A stretch of 64,000 nucleotides of DNA, taken from contig NZ_LRUF01000026.1 in NCBI RefSeq assembly GCF_001550155.1, forward strand, positions 204,463-268,462. The letters are read 5' to 3'. The translations under genes were made by a program, and so were the position numbers. This DNA comes from Pseudoalteromonas arabiensis. GTDB taxonomy: Bacteria; Pseudomonadota; Gammaproteobacteria; Enterobacterales; Alteromonadaceae. Positions within the stretch are counted from its first letter, which is position 1; each line of letters starts with the position of its first letter. The notes beneath the pieces were generated by a model. It worked only from the letters and a program-made list of their open reading frames with translations. It made no database searches and was not told the origin of the DNA. Of the stretch, positions 18,292 to 26,966 are shown piece after piece.

Positions 18292-18376
18292 GTTAACGAT
18301 TGAGTTTTCACCTTGCCAGTAGAAGGGAGTTATGTGAGTGAAAACTTAATCGATTAAGTTTTGCTTAAGAGTTAAA

Positions 18377-20482
18377 ATGAATAAATCAAACCTATTTAAC
18401 GTGTCAGTTCTTTCGCTTGCTATTAGTGCACTTTTTTCACCACCGGTAGTCGCTGTAACATCATCAGATATAGAGAAGATATCTGTATCTGGAGTAAGAC
18501 AGGCTTTTCGCGGTGATGTACCTATGAATCAGCAGCCTCAAAGTATTGAATTTATTTCAGCCAATAGTCTTGAATTTGCTGGTGTAACTGAGCTAAACGA
18601 CATTTTTGATCTAACGCCAAGTATCACAGAGCAAAATGATTTTGGTGGTCTATGGGAGAGTTTCGCGATTCGTGGCTTAGTGGGTGATGAGAATATTCCA
18701 TCGGGCTTTTTAATTAATGGCTATTCATCGGGCAGAAGCTTTAGTGGTATCCGCGATGCAAGCAATATTGATTATGTTGAAGTTATGAAGGGGCCAGGTT
18801 CTGCACTTTATGGGCGCTCAGAACCTGGTGGAACGATTAACATCATGACGAAAAAACCACAGTTTGAAGAGCAAGGCTATGTAAAAGTAACTGCGGGGAG
18901 CTGGCAAAACTACCGTGCTGAGGGAGATTACACCAATGCACTTTCAGAGCAGATTGCTTTTAGAGTTAATGGGGCGGTGGAAGATAGTGAAAGTTTTAGA
19001 GATTATCATGAAGCTCAAAAAACAGTTGTAACCCCTTCAATTCTTTGGCTTATTTCAGAACGCACGAAGTTAAATTATGAACTTGAATATGTTGATCAAA
19101 GCACAACCTTTGACCGCGGTATTGTTGCAATTGATGGTGATATTGATGCATTACCTATTGAATCATTTTTAGGTGAGCCAAACGATAAGCCGACAGAAGT
19201 TGATACGATTTCTCATCAGCTTACATTTGAGCATCAACTTGGGCAGTGGTCACTTTTAAATGGTTTTAGTTATAGTGATTCGAAGTTTATTAGTGAGTCG
19301 AGCGATGCCGAACTAGCACCTGCTAGGCAAATCTATTTTATGGATGGTGTAACATTAAGCAGACAACATAACCAACGTGACTTTCAAACCAAGTACTTCT
19401 CTACTCGACTAGAGCTCAGTGGTAGCATTGATACTGTGGGTTTCACTCATCATTTACTAATAGGTGCTGATGCCAGTAAATTTGATTTTGATAAACTTTG
19501 GCACCGATACCGTCCAACGATTGATGACACTCGATATGCAATCAATATGTACGAACCTGAGTATGGAAAAACAGCCCCAGAGGGAGCTCTGTTATTTGAC
19601 AGTTCGGAGGTTCAGCATAGTTATGGGGTTTACATTCAAGATCAAATTGATCTGACTGAACAATGGAAAGTGCAGGTAGGTGGTCGATTTGATTGGTTTG
19701 ATCAACAAATAGATAATCACATAAACAAACAAAGCTTAAAGAGCGACCAAACTACGTTCAGTCCTCGTGTGGGTATTGTGTACGCATACTCTGATGAGAT
19801 TCAATATTATACTAGTTACTCTGAAGGCTTTAGACCAAATAGCGGCTACGATAAAAATGGTGATGCATTTGAACCTGAAGAAACAAGCTCTTTCGAAGTG
19901 GGTGTTAAATTCAGTTCAAATAGTGTCAATGGTAGCGTCACAGTATTTAGTGCAAAAAAGACTAATATGCTGACTACTGATTTGCAAGCAGGTATATCAA
20001 CGGCGCTTGGAGAGGTAAGCAGTGAAGGGGTCGAGCTTGATTTACATGGTTACATCTCAGATAGTACATCTTTTGATTTTGCCTATACTTATACAGATGC
20101 AAAAACAGCCAATGATACAGTTAATACTGATTGGTGGGTCAAGTTACCCCAAGGCAGTCCTTTGTTGAATATCCCTAAACATAGCGCTAATGCTCAAATC
20201 AAAAGAGACTTAAACGACTTAGTGGACTTCGATGCAACAGTTGGCGTTGCGGTGCAGTATGTTGGTGAGCGTTTAGGCGAAACGATAGATCTAGACTATT
20301 ACTTACCTTCTTACACCTTGGTAAACTTGTTTGCAAATTACGCTGTTAATAATGATGTCACTATACAGTTTAATGTAAATAACTTACTAAATAAAACTTA
20401 CTACGCTAATTCTTATTCTGCAATTTGGACACAACCAGGTGAGCCGGTTAATTATAAGTTGAGCTTAAAATATAGCTTCTGA
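18377..20482 (+). CDS. TonB-dependent siderophore receptor (FhuE/FpvA type)
   Basis: A 701-residue outer-membrane receptor with a signal peptide (MNKSNLFNVSVLSLAISALFS). The plug begins IEKISVSGVRQAFRGDVP. The segments QPQSIEFIS, FAIRGL, VEVMKGPGSALYGRSEPGGTINIMTKKP and the terminal aromatic LKYSF match the siderophore-receptor family that includes FhuE and FpvA. Length is normal for the family. The Fur box at 18273-18291 supports ferric siderophore uptake. No siderophore biosynthesis genes lie nearby, so it probably takes up a xenosiderophore. The exact ligand is unknown. Confidence 0.93.
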   Translation: MNKSNLFNVSVLSLAISALFSPPVVAVTSSDIEKISVSGVRQAFRGDVPMNQQPQSIEFISANSLEFAGVTELNDIFDLTPSITEQNDFGGLWESFAIRGLVGDENIPSGFLINGYSSGRSFSGIRDASNIDYVEVMKGPGSALYGRSEPGGTINIMTKKPQFEEQGYVKVTAGSWQNYRAEGDYTNALSEQIAFRVNGAVEDSESFRDYHEAQKTVVTPSILWLISERTKLNYELEYVDQSTTFDRGIVAIDGDIDALPIESFLGEPNDKPTEVDTISHQLTFEHQLGQWSLLNGFSYSDSKFISESSDAELAPARQIYFMDGVTLSRQHNQRDFQTKYFSTRLELSGSIDTVGFTHHLLIGADASKFDFDKLWHRYRPTIDDTRYAINMYEPEYGKTAPEGALLFDSSEVQHSYGVYIQDQIDLTEQWKVQVGGRFDWFDQQIDNHINKQSLKSDQTTFSPRVGIVYAYSDEIQYYTSYSEGFRPNSGYDKNGDAFEPEETSSFEVGVKFSSNSVNGSVTVFSAKKTNMLTTDLQAGISTALGEVSSEGVELDLHGYISDSTSFDFAYTYTDAKTANDTVNTDWWVKLPQGSPLLNIPKHSANAQIKRDLNDLVDFDATVGVAVQYVGERLGETIDLDYYLPSYTLVNLFANYAVNNDVTIQFNVNNLLNKTYYANSYSAIWTQPGEPVNYKLSLKYSF

Positions 20483-20601
20483 CAATCTTAATCCAGTAAT
20501 AGAGGAAAGGGGGCACCTTTCCTCCTAAAGTACGCTTTGCTCTGTTTTTTATTAACAGCCAATTTCTATTACAATCTATAAAACGACTTAATTTAGAGTA
20601 T

Positions 20602-21189
20602 GTGTTGAACTACTTAGCTCACCTTTATTTTGCAAAACCGACAGCTGATTCACATTTTGGTAATTTGCTAGGGGATTTTGGCGGGCGTAGGCATGTAAAC
20701 GGCTTGCCTATTACAGTCAAAAATGCGCTTGAGAATCACTATTTAGTAGACCGATTTACCGATGCACATCTTTTAGTAAAAGAAGCTAAACACTTCTTTT
20801 CTCCACAGCGTAAGCGTTTTGCCAGTGTTGCAATTGATGTGGTATTTGATCACTTCTTAATTCAGCATTGGCATCGTTTTAACGACCAGCCATTAGCAGA
20901 TTTTAAACACCAAAGTTATGGGCTGTTAAATACACGCCAAGCCTTGATGCCCTCACGTATGCAACAAGTTGTCACGAGTATGACCAATAATGACTGGTTC
21001 AAAGAATATGAAACAGTGGCTGGAGTAGGGCTTGCGCTTGATAATATCGCAAGGCGTATTCGTTTTAGTAATAACTTTTCAGGGGCTGCTGAGGATATTA
21101 CCCGTCACTACCATGAGTTAGATGCCGTTTTTTTAGCATTTTTTCCAGAGCTAGTTGAGCACGTGAAGATACACAATCTTGAAAGATGA
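20602..21189 (+). CDS. acpH: Acyl-carrier-protein phosphodiesterase AcpH
   Basis: A 194-195-residue protein that matches AcpH, which removes the 4'-phosphopantetheine arm from holo-ACP. It shows the characteristic start NYLAHLYFAKP (E. coli MNFLAHLHLA), GNLLGDFG, and the VVFDHFLIQHWHRF and DNIARRIRFSNNF segments with conserved Asp and His residues typical of HD-like phosphodiesterases. There is no ATG: a GTG at 20602 and a TTG at 20605 are the options. TTG gives the N-terminus closest to the E. coli protein and a better distance to the GAG upstream. It stands alone after the siderophore receptor. Confidence 0.9.
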   Translation: MLNYLAHLYFAKPTADSHFGNLLGDFGGRRHVNGLPITVKNALENHYLVDRFTDAHLLVKEAKHFFSPQRKRFASVAIDVVFDHFLIQHWHRFNDQPLADFKHQSYGLLNTRQALMPSRMQQVVTSMTNNDWFKEYETVAGVGLALDNIARRIRFSNNFSGAAEDITRHYHELDAVFLAFFPELVEHVKIHNLER

Positions 21190-21412
21190 TAGGTTGTACT
21201 AAACAGTGTTATGTCTTTACTGTTTAACTAAGCAAGTATTGGTAGTTTATTTATAAAAATAGAATAATTAATGCGCTGTGTTTTTCTTTGTACTATTTAT
21301 AGTATATTTTTAGTTAAGTTTATTTTTTTTACTTATTTTATTCTTTCGTTCGGTTTTGTGTTTGATAATTATTTGATTCTATATATTTTATGTGCGATTC
21401 AAATTAATACAG

Positions 21413-21441
21413 TTGAAGCCTTAAGTCTTATTTAGTATTGT
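21413..21441 (+). promoter_or_regulatory. Sigma70-like promoter of candidate small RNA
   Basis: TTGAAG (21413-21418), a 17-base spacer and TATTGT (21436-21441) form a reasonable sigma70 promoter on the plus strand, pointing into the structured region that ends at the terminator at 21591-21625. Confidence 0.4.
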
Positions 21442-21447
21442 TTTTTT

Positions 21448-21625
21448 GTAATATATTTAACAAGGAATTTTATTTCTAAGCTAGTTTTAACTAGCTGATG
21501 TTGTAATAAAAAGGGTTTAACACTGTTGATAAATGAAATGACGTATTAAAAATAAAATTTTATCAACTGGTGTGGTTAAATCGTTTATTTAAAGGTGTGA
21601 ACTTTACTTAAGTTCACACCTTTTT
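21448..21625 (+). ncRNA. Candidate small regulatory RNA
   Basis: Between acpH and the convergent gene at 21687 lies about 180 bases with a promoter, no credible reading frame and three successive stem-loops. They are AGCTAGT / ACTAGCT with a TTTA loop (21479-21496), GTTGATAAA / TTTATCAAC (21525-21567) and the terminator at 21591-21625. This order is typical of a trans-acting small RNA. I recognise no known family and the ends are estimates. Confidence 0.4.
21591..21625 (+). terminator. Strong rho-independent terminator
   Basis: A 14-bp stem AAAGGTGTGAACTT / AAGTTCACACCTTT with a five-base loop, ending in TTTTTAATTTT on the plus strand. The nearest plus-strand gene ends 400 bases upstream, which suggests a separate short transcript. 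It can also serve the minus-strand gene ending at 21687. Confidence 0.85.
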
Positions 21626-21686
21626 AATTTTAGGCTCAAGTTATACCATTTATGGTATTAAAACCGCTACTTGTCGATAGACAAAG

Positions 21687-21995
21687 TTAATCATCAGGGC
21701 CTTTTAAGGTAAACACTAAGTGCCTGCGCATGTCTTTTAGAATCACGCCTTTTTTCAGCATTGCTGCACTCAAGCGTTTCTGCCATTTCAACAGCTCAGG
21801 GTTTGCTGCATCTAATGTTTGCTGGTTTTCAAACTGAAAGCACAAAAGTAAAGAGCCTGGGAATAAGTGATATTCAACATCAAACCAGCATTGCAGCATA
21901 CCTTCGAGCTCAGCGCGGCCTTGCTCTTCAAGGGCGTCGGCAACGTTAAGAACCAGTGCCTGTTGCTTTTGTTGTACTTTCGAGAGTGTTTTCAT
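21687..21995 (-). CDS. Conserved-looking small cytoplasmic protein, unknown function
   Basis: A 102-residue protein starting MKTLSKVQQKQQ. It has no signal peptide or membrane segment; predicted helices alternate with a short beta region (WFDVEYHLFPGSLLLCFQFENQ). I do not recognise the family. The ATG at 21995 is chosen because AAGG lies six bases upstream; an upstream ATG at 22013 lacks one. It ends near the strong terminator at 21591-21625. Confidence 0.65.
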   Translation of the reverse strand: MKTLSKVQQKQQALVLNVADALEEQGRAELEGMLQCWFDVEYHLFPGSLLLCFQFENQQTLDAANPELLKWQKRLSAAMLKKGVILKDMRRHLVFTLKGPDD

Positions 21996-22069
21996 TGGGT
22001 GCCTTGTATTCATCAACAAAATTTAAATCATTAAAAGTAGCCACTTCTAATGATTGCGTGCAATTTACC

Positions 22070-22153
22070 ATAGATTTTTTATTTGATGGCATTTTAGTTT
22101 TGAGCGAGGTTCGTTTTATATTTACTCATGGTGCTGGTTCAGGTATAAAATCT
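22070..22153 (+). pseudogene. Remnant of the N-terminus of an alpha/beta hydrolase (COG3571 type)
   Basis: In one frame this stretch reads IDFLFDG... then EVRFIFTHGAGSGIKS. The HGAGxG oxyanion motif preceded by a beta strand is the hallmark start of the COG3571 (KANL3/Tex30-like) hydrolases, usually FxFTHGAGAGMDS. After this the similarity stops and the unrelated gene at 22206 begins. No in-frame ATG begins the stretch. I read it as the truncated 5' end of a lost hydrolase gene. Short, so moderate confidence. Confidence 0.4.
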
Positions 22154-22205
22154 TTAAATAGCAATAAGTTACTTATTACAAATTTTAATATAAAAAGGAA
22201 TTTTT

Positions 22206-22925
22206 ATGGGGTCGATGGCCAAGCATTCACTTGAATTAGATTTAAATGACAAGAACTGGTTTCGATACGCCGCTTTTAAAGGGAAGTCGTCATTAACCGA
22301 GGATTCAATAACTGAGTTAGAGACATTACCAGGCCTTGCGGTTTTATCTGGTAAGGCAGAAGTTCTGTTTGCATTTATGGTATTCGCTATTTCTCTTTCG
22401 GCCTTTTATTTAAAAGATGCAGTGCTCCCTTGGTTGGCTTTTTTGATTTGTCTTGGCAGTTTTTTAGCTGTGTTTATCACAAAACGCATCATGACTTACA
22501 AAAAGTATGGCTTTGGCTTTAAATGGGCAATGAGCATAAGTAAGAATGAGCTTAAAATTGATAAATTGACGTTTAAAAAGCACACAAATCGTACAGTTAC
22601 AATTGCTAGAGACGACATTGCAGAGGTGATATTTAATTATACAATGGATCTTAAGTACAGGCGGAAGTTTGGTGAAGCACATAGGAGGCTACCAAGTTTG
22701 CATGTTTGTGAAGTCCACTTAAAAAATGGCGATACGCTTGAAATTGACGGGATGCGGGTAGGGCTATTTAACGTTTTATACTTAATGGTATTCCATGATT
22801 ACCCGCTGAGTTTTAGAGGGACTCTAGCCGGTGGGGCAGGCAATGTTTCAATTTTACTGCTTCGCATGTTTGCTCTTTCGGCAATTGCGAGTTCACTTAG
22901 TATGCTTTTTTTTAATTTGAAATAG
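22206..22925 (+). CDS. Membrane protein of unknown function
   Basis: A 239-residue protein with two adjacent membrane segments (VLFAFMVFAISLSAFYL and LPWLAFLICLGSFLAVFI, residues 55-95) and one more at the C-terminus (LLRMFALSAIASSLSMLFF). Between them lies a soluble beta-rich domain (MSISKNELKIDKLTFKKH ... HVCEVHLKNGDTLEI) that resembles the PH-like domain of small bacterial membrane proteins. An AAGGA lies about seven bases upstream of the ATG. It stands directly after a decayed hydrolase start, so it may have arrived by a rearrangement. I do not recognise the family. Confidence 0.65.
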   Translation: MGSMAKHSLELDLNDKNWFRYAAFKGKSSLTEDSITELETLPGLAVLSGKAEVLFAFMVFAISLSAFYLKDAVLPWLAFLICLGSFLAVFITKRIMTYKKYGFGFKWAMSISKNELKIDKLTFKKHTNRTVTIARDDIAEVIFNYTMDLKYRRKFGEAHRRLPSLHVCEVHLKNGDTLEIDGMRVGLFNVLYLMVFHDYPLSFRGTLAGGAGNVSILLLRMFALSAIASSLSMLFFNLK

Positions 22926-22935
22926 GGTGTATGTT

Positions 22936-22967
22936 AAAGCTCACATTACAGACGTTCTGTGAGCTTT
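22936..22967. terminator. Bidirectional terminator-like hairpin
   Basis: Stem AAAGCTCACA / TGTGAGCTTT with a 12-base loop, located between the convergent ends of the membrane protein (22925) and the chitinase (22978). Confidence 0.75.
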
Positions 22968-22977
22968 AATAATCGTA

Positions 22978-24678
22978 TTAGTTTGTTAATTGGCAAGCAT
23001 CATTAGCAAGTTTCCAAACGCCCCATTGGTCTGAGGTAGTCGGTTGTTCACCTTTAGTCCACCAACCGGCTCTATAAATATTTCCTTCATAGTTTACTAG
23101 TTGGTTTGCTAGATAGACTTTGTCTTTATCCCATTGGCTTGCACATAGTGTGCTGTCTGAAATTGTAATAGTTCTAACCACTGTTGAGGTTTGTGAAGCA
23201 CTGTCAGATACTGAATAGGTTAGGGTGTATTGACCAACTCTTGAGTTATCAACACGACCTGAAACCGAGACGTTAGCTGTTAAATCACCGTCCTCAGTGT
23301 CATTTGCAGTGACACCTGCCATTGGTTCAAAAGTACTACCTAGGGCAAGCTTCACGTTATTAACCCCGCTGAATAAAGGCTTATCACTAAACACCTCGAC
23401 TTTGCGGCTTTCTTTACTTTCGTTACCAGCAGAGTCTTTAACAGTATAAACGAGAATATATTGTCCGAGAGTTGATGTATCGACACGGCCCGTGACGACA
23501 ATACTACTGGTGAGGTTATTGTCTTCTTTATCGATGGCGCTTACATTTGCTAGCTCGTCAAATGAGGCTCCTTGGCGAACTCTTGCGTCAGTTATACCAC
23601 TTAGTACAGGTGCATTTTTTGGAGGTTCAATAATTTGACCATGAATAAAGGGACCATAGTTTTTTATAAACGTGTTGTTATACATTGCACCTGCGGCATT
23701 CGTCCCCATGTCCCAATTGATAGACCAAGTCATCACGCCTTTAAGAGGCTGTCCTTGCTGAGTTAATTGATTAAAGGCACTGTAAAGCGTTTCAGGATTT
23801 TGAATAAACCCAGATGCAGCTGCATCCATATTGGCAGGAATACCAAACACGAGTTTATCATTCGGGATTTTATGAAAGCCGCGAGTACCATTTGCTAAAG
23901 AGTCAGCCATATAGTAGATGAACTCCTGCTTTAGAGATTCATTTGTTTGGGCAACCCAACCTACACCATCAACAAAAACACCGTCACCACCCTGATTATA
24001 AAACTGCGGGTTTATCCAATCATAATACCCTGCAAGTGCGGTAATATAAGGAATGTACTTACCACCTTGTCTAAGGTAAGGAAATTCTGGAGCCATGGTA
24101 ATTAAAAAGTTTTTACCTTGCGCTTTGTAATGATCTTTTACCAAACGAAGTGCGGCAGGTATCACGGTTTGATTATCAGCTGCTGTCACGGCTGCTTGTT
24201 CAAGATCAATATCGAGTCCGTCAAAGCCAAATTTATCGGTAAGGCGAATTATTTCGTCGGCAAAAGCGTGTTCATCGCCCTGTTGTAACTCTATATGGGC
24301 ATCGGCACCCCCTAAAGCGAGTAATACGCTACGCCCTTGGCGGTTTAGTTCACTAATTTCGTTGATAAACGCTTGTTCTGATAAACCTATGTTTGGATCT
24401 AAGCGAAAAGTGGGAATGCGGCCTTCTGCTACATCAAATACTTTCATAAATGAGACATTAACCACGTTATATTGGCTATTAACTTGTTTTAAACTAACAC
24501 AAGGTGCCTTCCCGCCTTTATAGCCTGCACCATCACACCAATTATGCCAGTAGCCTACAATAACGCCACTTTGTTGATTGACCATTAGGTTACCATCATT
24601 TGCATTTGCTGGAAGTATTGAGAGTACAGATACGCTTATTGCAGTCATTGTAAACAGGTTTTGGGTTATTCTAATCAT
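22978..24678 (-). CDS. Secreted modular GH18 chitinase with two Ig-like domains and a chitin-binding module
   Basis: A 566-residue secreted enzyme. Its order is: signal peptide (to about ANA, residue 27); GH18 catalytic barrel (residues 35-345) with the catalytic motif DGLDIDLE (Glu160 as acid/base); two HYR/DUF5011-like immunoglobulin domains (about 350-430 and 432-505), each starting PVLSGI or PLFSGV and containing the YTV/YSVxDSA signature; and a C-terminal CBM5/12-type chitin-binding module (about 512-562, WDKDKVYLANQLVNYEGNIYRAGWWTKGEQP). The two repeats suggest an internal duplication. It hydrolyses chitin in the periplasm or outside the cell. It stands alone between terminator 22936 and a 250-base spacer. 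Confidence 0.95.
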   Translation of the reverse strand: MIRITQNLFTMTAISVSVLSILPANANDGNLMVNQQSGVIVGYWHNWCDGAGYKGGKAPCVSLKQVNSQYNVVNVSFMKVFDVAEGRIPTFRLDPNIGLSEQAFINEISELNRQGRSVLLALGGADAHIELQQGDEHAFADEIIRLTDKFGFDGLDIDLEQAAVTAADNQTVIPAALRLVKDHYKAQGKNFLITMAPEFPYLRQGGKYIPYITALAGYYDWINPQFYNQGGDGVFVDGVGWVAQTNESLKQEFIYYMADSLANGTRGFHKIPNDKLVFGIPANMDAAASGFIQNPETLYSAFNQLTQQGQPLKGVMTWSINWDMGTNAAGAMYNNTFIKNYGPFIHGQIIEPPKNAPVLSGITDARVRQGASFDELANVSAIDKEDNNLTSSIVVTGRVDTSTLGQYILVYTVKDSAGNESKESRKVEVFSDKPLFSGVNNVKLALGSTFEPMAGVTANDTEDGDLTANVSVSGRVDNSRVGQYTLTYSVSDSASQTSTVVRTITISDSTLCASQWDKDKVYLANQLVNYEGNIYRAGWWTKGEQPTTSDQWGVWKLANDACQLTN

Positions 24679-24929
24679 GTTGTTTAATTCCTTTCATAAA
24701 AAGTTACTTTCCTACTAAAAGCATACGTGCGTTTAGTTGATTAAACTGAACTTTGAACCATTATTAGGTACGAAGTTCGGCGTTAAGTTATATGTGTTGA
24801 TGTGAATTTAATGTGAATGGTAAGCGGCTTGAAAAGCGTTTAATTAACTTTTTATGTTTGGAGTTAAAGTCACTATTTTTGGCGCCCATATAAATACAGG
24901 CGCATTATTGTGTTTAGTTTGAGGTTTAA

Positions 24930-25598
24930 TTAGGCAATAAAATCTAATGTGAGTAGTAAGCGCTTTTCCCCAGTTGCAACCTGTGGTGAGCGATGTACAA
25001 GGCCTAAACCTTCATTGCCTTGCCATGTTTCTCCTTTTAATAAGGCAACATCACCGACAGTTAATGACTGCACTTTAGTGTGTGGGGCAATTAAACCAGA
25101 TTCCTGATCACTTAAACCTTGGTTTCCTGCACCCAGTTTATTGCGGTCGAGTCCGCTATTCTGTAGCCATTCAGAGCCACTACCGCTATAGGTGCTCACT
25201 AATCGACAAGGAACACGATCAACATGAAAGCGTGGGCACATAGCCCGCTCAAGTACTTTTAGTCTTAAACCCACACGCTTAAGCTCAAATAAATAGCAAA
25301 ACATATCAACAAGCTGAGCAAGATCGGCTTTAAGCGCTTTTGCTTGAGGTCGTTTTTCGAGTGCTTTATCAATGTCTGCCGCAATCGCGTTTTGATTGAT
25401 CACAGCGTTAATACTGAGATCTGCAAAGGCTGCAACAGTCTCGGTTACTTCAGTTTGCAGCTGCTCTGATAAGCTACGCTGCCAAATTGCGATGTTATGC
25501 TCGGGTTTATAGATTTGTGAAAATACCACTGGGCTTAATGCTATTGCTGCCTCTGCTGGTAGGTTATCAGTATCATGTTCAAATGCGTGGGCTGTCAT
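24930..25598 (-). CDS. DUF1826-family protein
   Basis: A 222-residue cytoplasmic protein of unknown function. The segment CPRFHVDRVPCRLVSTYSGSGSEWL is the family signature, with a His and two Cys that could bind a metal, and the C-terminal half ends with the AIDLGKGETWQGN-like region of the family. Its ATG directly abuts the stop of the upstream CobW gene (TAAATG), so translation is coupled. DUF1826 genes are commonly found with CobW-type GTPases. I infer a role in zinc handling from this link and the Zur box upstream of the operon. Confidence 0.8.
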   Translation of the reverse strand: MTAHAFEHDTDNLPAEAAIALSPVVFSQIYKPEHNIAIWQRSLSEQLQTEVTETVAAFADLSINAVINQNAIAADIDKALEKRPQAKALKADLAQLVDMFCYLFELKRVGLRLKVLERAMCPRFHVDRVPCRLVSTYSGSGSEWLQNSGLDRNKLGAGNQGLSDQESGLIAPHTKVQSLTVGDVALLKGETWQGNEGLGLVHRSPQVATGEKRLLLTLDFIA

Positions 25599-26795
25599 TT
25601 ATGCTTCCTCCCAAATTGGAAATGGATCGGGTAGTGTTTGCCAAAGCTCTTTTCCTGCTAGCAGTTCATCATCGCTAAGTAAGCAGTTGTCGAGTGCGCG
25701 TGTGATTTCTGCTTGATTGAGGTTTTGACCAATAAAAACCAGCTCTTGACGCATATCGCCAAAGGGTTCTTGCCAAACTTGGTTAATTGAATTTAAGTAA
25801 TCGTTATCGGTTGGCCACTGATCTTTTGGTAAGGCCTTCCAAAATATCCCGCCAAAACCATAACGTGCAATACCGCCAGCTTGGTTCCATTGACAAGCAA
25901 ACTGTGGTCGAGAGGCTAGCCAGAAATAGCCTTTTGAGCGGAGTAGTTTGCCTTCGCGTTGATTATTATGGATAAAGTTATAAAATTTCTCGGGGTGAAA
26001 AGGACGCCTAGCCTCATAGGTAAAGCTACTAATACCGTATTCTTCGGTTTCTGGGATATGCTCACCGCGCAGCTCTTTTAACCAGCCTGGTGCTTGTTGC
26101 GCTTTTTCAAAGTTAAACAAGCCTGTGCCTAAAATTTTATTGATATCAATTTGACCATTTTCAATGGCAATAAGCTCTGCGGAGGTATTTAATGAGCTTA
26201 AAATGGCTTTTAAACTTTCAAGCTCATCTGCGTTAATTAAATCGGTTTTACTAATTAAAATCACATCAGCAAATTCAACTTGATCGATCAGTAAGTCGGC
26301 AACGCTGCGCTCATCTTCGTCACCTAAGTGTTCACCGGTTTCTTGCAAAAACTTGGCTTCGTTAAAGTCTTTTAGAAAGTTTACAGCATCAACTACTGTG
26401 ACCATGGTATCAAGCCTAGCAACATCTGAAAGTGATACGCCGTCTTCATCGGCAAAGGTAAATGTTTCGGCGACCGGAAGGGGTTCTGAAATACCGGTTG
26501 ACTCGATAACCAGATAATCAAATTGCCCCGTCTCTGCTAAAGCGCGTACTTCTATGAGTAGGTCTTCACGCAGAGTGCAACAGATGCAGCCATTACTCAT
26601 TTCAACCAGTTTTTCTTCGCCGCGATTAAGTGACACATCGTTTTTAACTGTCGCCGCATCGATGTTTATTTCGCTCATATCATTGACGATGACAGCTACT
26701 TTTTTGTATTGACGGTTATTCAAAATATGGCTGAGTACGGTGGTTTTACCTGCACCCAAAAAACCAGAGAGCACGGTGACGGGGAGTTTGCTCAT
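25599..26795 (-). CDS. CobW/COG0523 zinc-related GTPase (ZigA/YciC-like)
   Basis: A 398-residue G3E GTPase starting MSKLPVTVLSGFLGAGKTT, with Walker A (GFLGAGKTT at residues 11-19), the metal-binding CxCC motif (NGCICCTLREDL), the base-specificity motif SKTD and the C-terminal CobW domain (LRSKGYFWLASRP). Such proteins are metallochaperones that deliver zinc or repopulate zinc enzymes under starvation. The ATG at 26795 has AAGGG eight bases upstream; the in-frame upstream start is unneeded. A Zur-like box lies 46 bases upstream, so it should be induced by zinc limitation. It is followed by DUF1826 with no gap and is divergent from the kelch gene. Confidence 0.93.
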   Translation of the reverse strand: MSKLPVTVLSGFLGAGKTTVLSHILNNRQYKKVAVIVNDMSEINIDAATVKNDVSLNRGEEKLVEMSNGCICCTLREDLLIEVRALAETGQFDYLVIESTGISEPLPVAETFTFADEDGVSLSDVARLDTMVTVVDAVNFLKDFNEAKFLQETGEHLGDEDERSVADLLIDQVEFADVILISKTDLINADELESLKAILSSLNTSAELIAIENGQIDINKILGTGLFNFEKAQQAPGWLKELRGEHIPETEEYGISSFTYEARRPFHPEKFYNFIHNNQREGKLLRSKGYFWLASRPQFACQWNQAGGIARYGFGGIFWKALPKDQWPTDNDYLNSINQVWQEPFGDMRQELVFIGQNLNQAEITRALDNCLLSDDELLAGKELWQTLPDPFPIWEEA

Positions 26796-26840
26796 GTTAG
26801 TGACCCTTAAGTAGATTAAATAAAATAACACTAAATGTTT

Positions 26841-26855
26841 TGTTATAATATATCA
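26841..26855. promoter_or_regulatory. Zur box between CobW and kelch genes
   Basis: TGTTATAATATATCA matches the central half-sites of the gammaproteobacterial Zur consensus (TGTTATA-N-TATAACA) at all but one position outside the central N. It lies in the divergent promoter between 26795 and 26967 and could control both. Confidence 0.7.
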
Positions 26856-26966
26856 ACTTTGTGTCATTTAGAAATAGCTATACCTGATCTCGTTAGACTA
26901 TTTGGCAGTGTACTTATAGGTACAGCTCACTTAAGCTTTATAATCGACTGCTTAATAAGGATTTGT

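Larger units (their letters stand above)
17808..18376. other. Intergenic region with hairpins, an orphan terminator and a Fur box
   Basis: No open frame of interest is seen. It holds a hairpin at 18006-18028 (CCAATACT / AGTATTGG, seven-base loop), a terminator-like hairpin at 18163-18180 and a Fur-like site at 18273-18291 serving the receptor gene. The promoter of the divergent helicase also lies here. Confidence 0.55.

Noticed and set aside
21956..22234. Plus-strand frame of 92 residues as a complete gene
   Set aside because: Its first part is antisense to the start of the gene at 21687; only the internal HGAGSG stretch looks real, so it is listed as a remnant instead.
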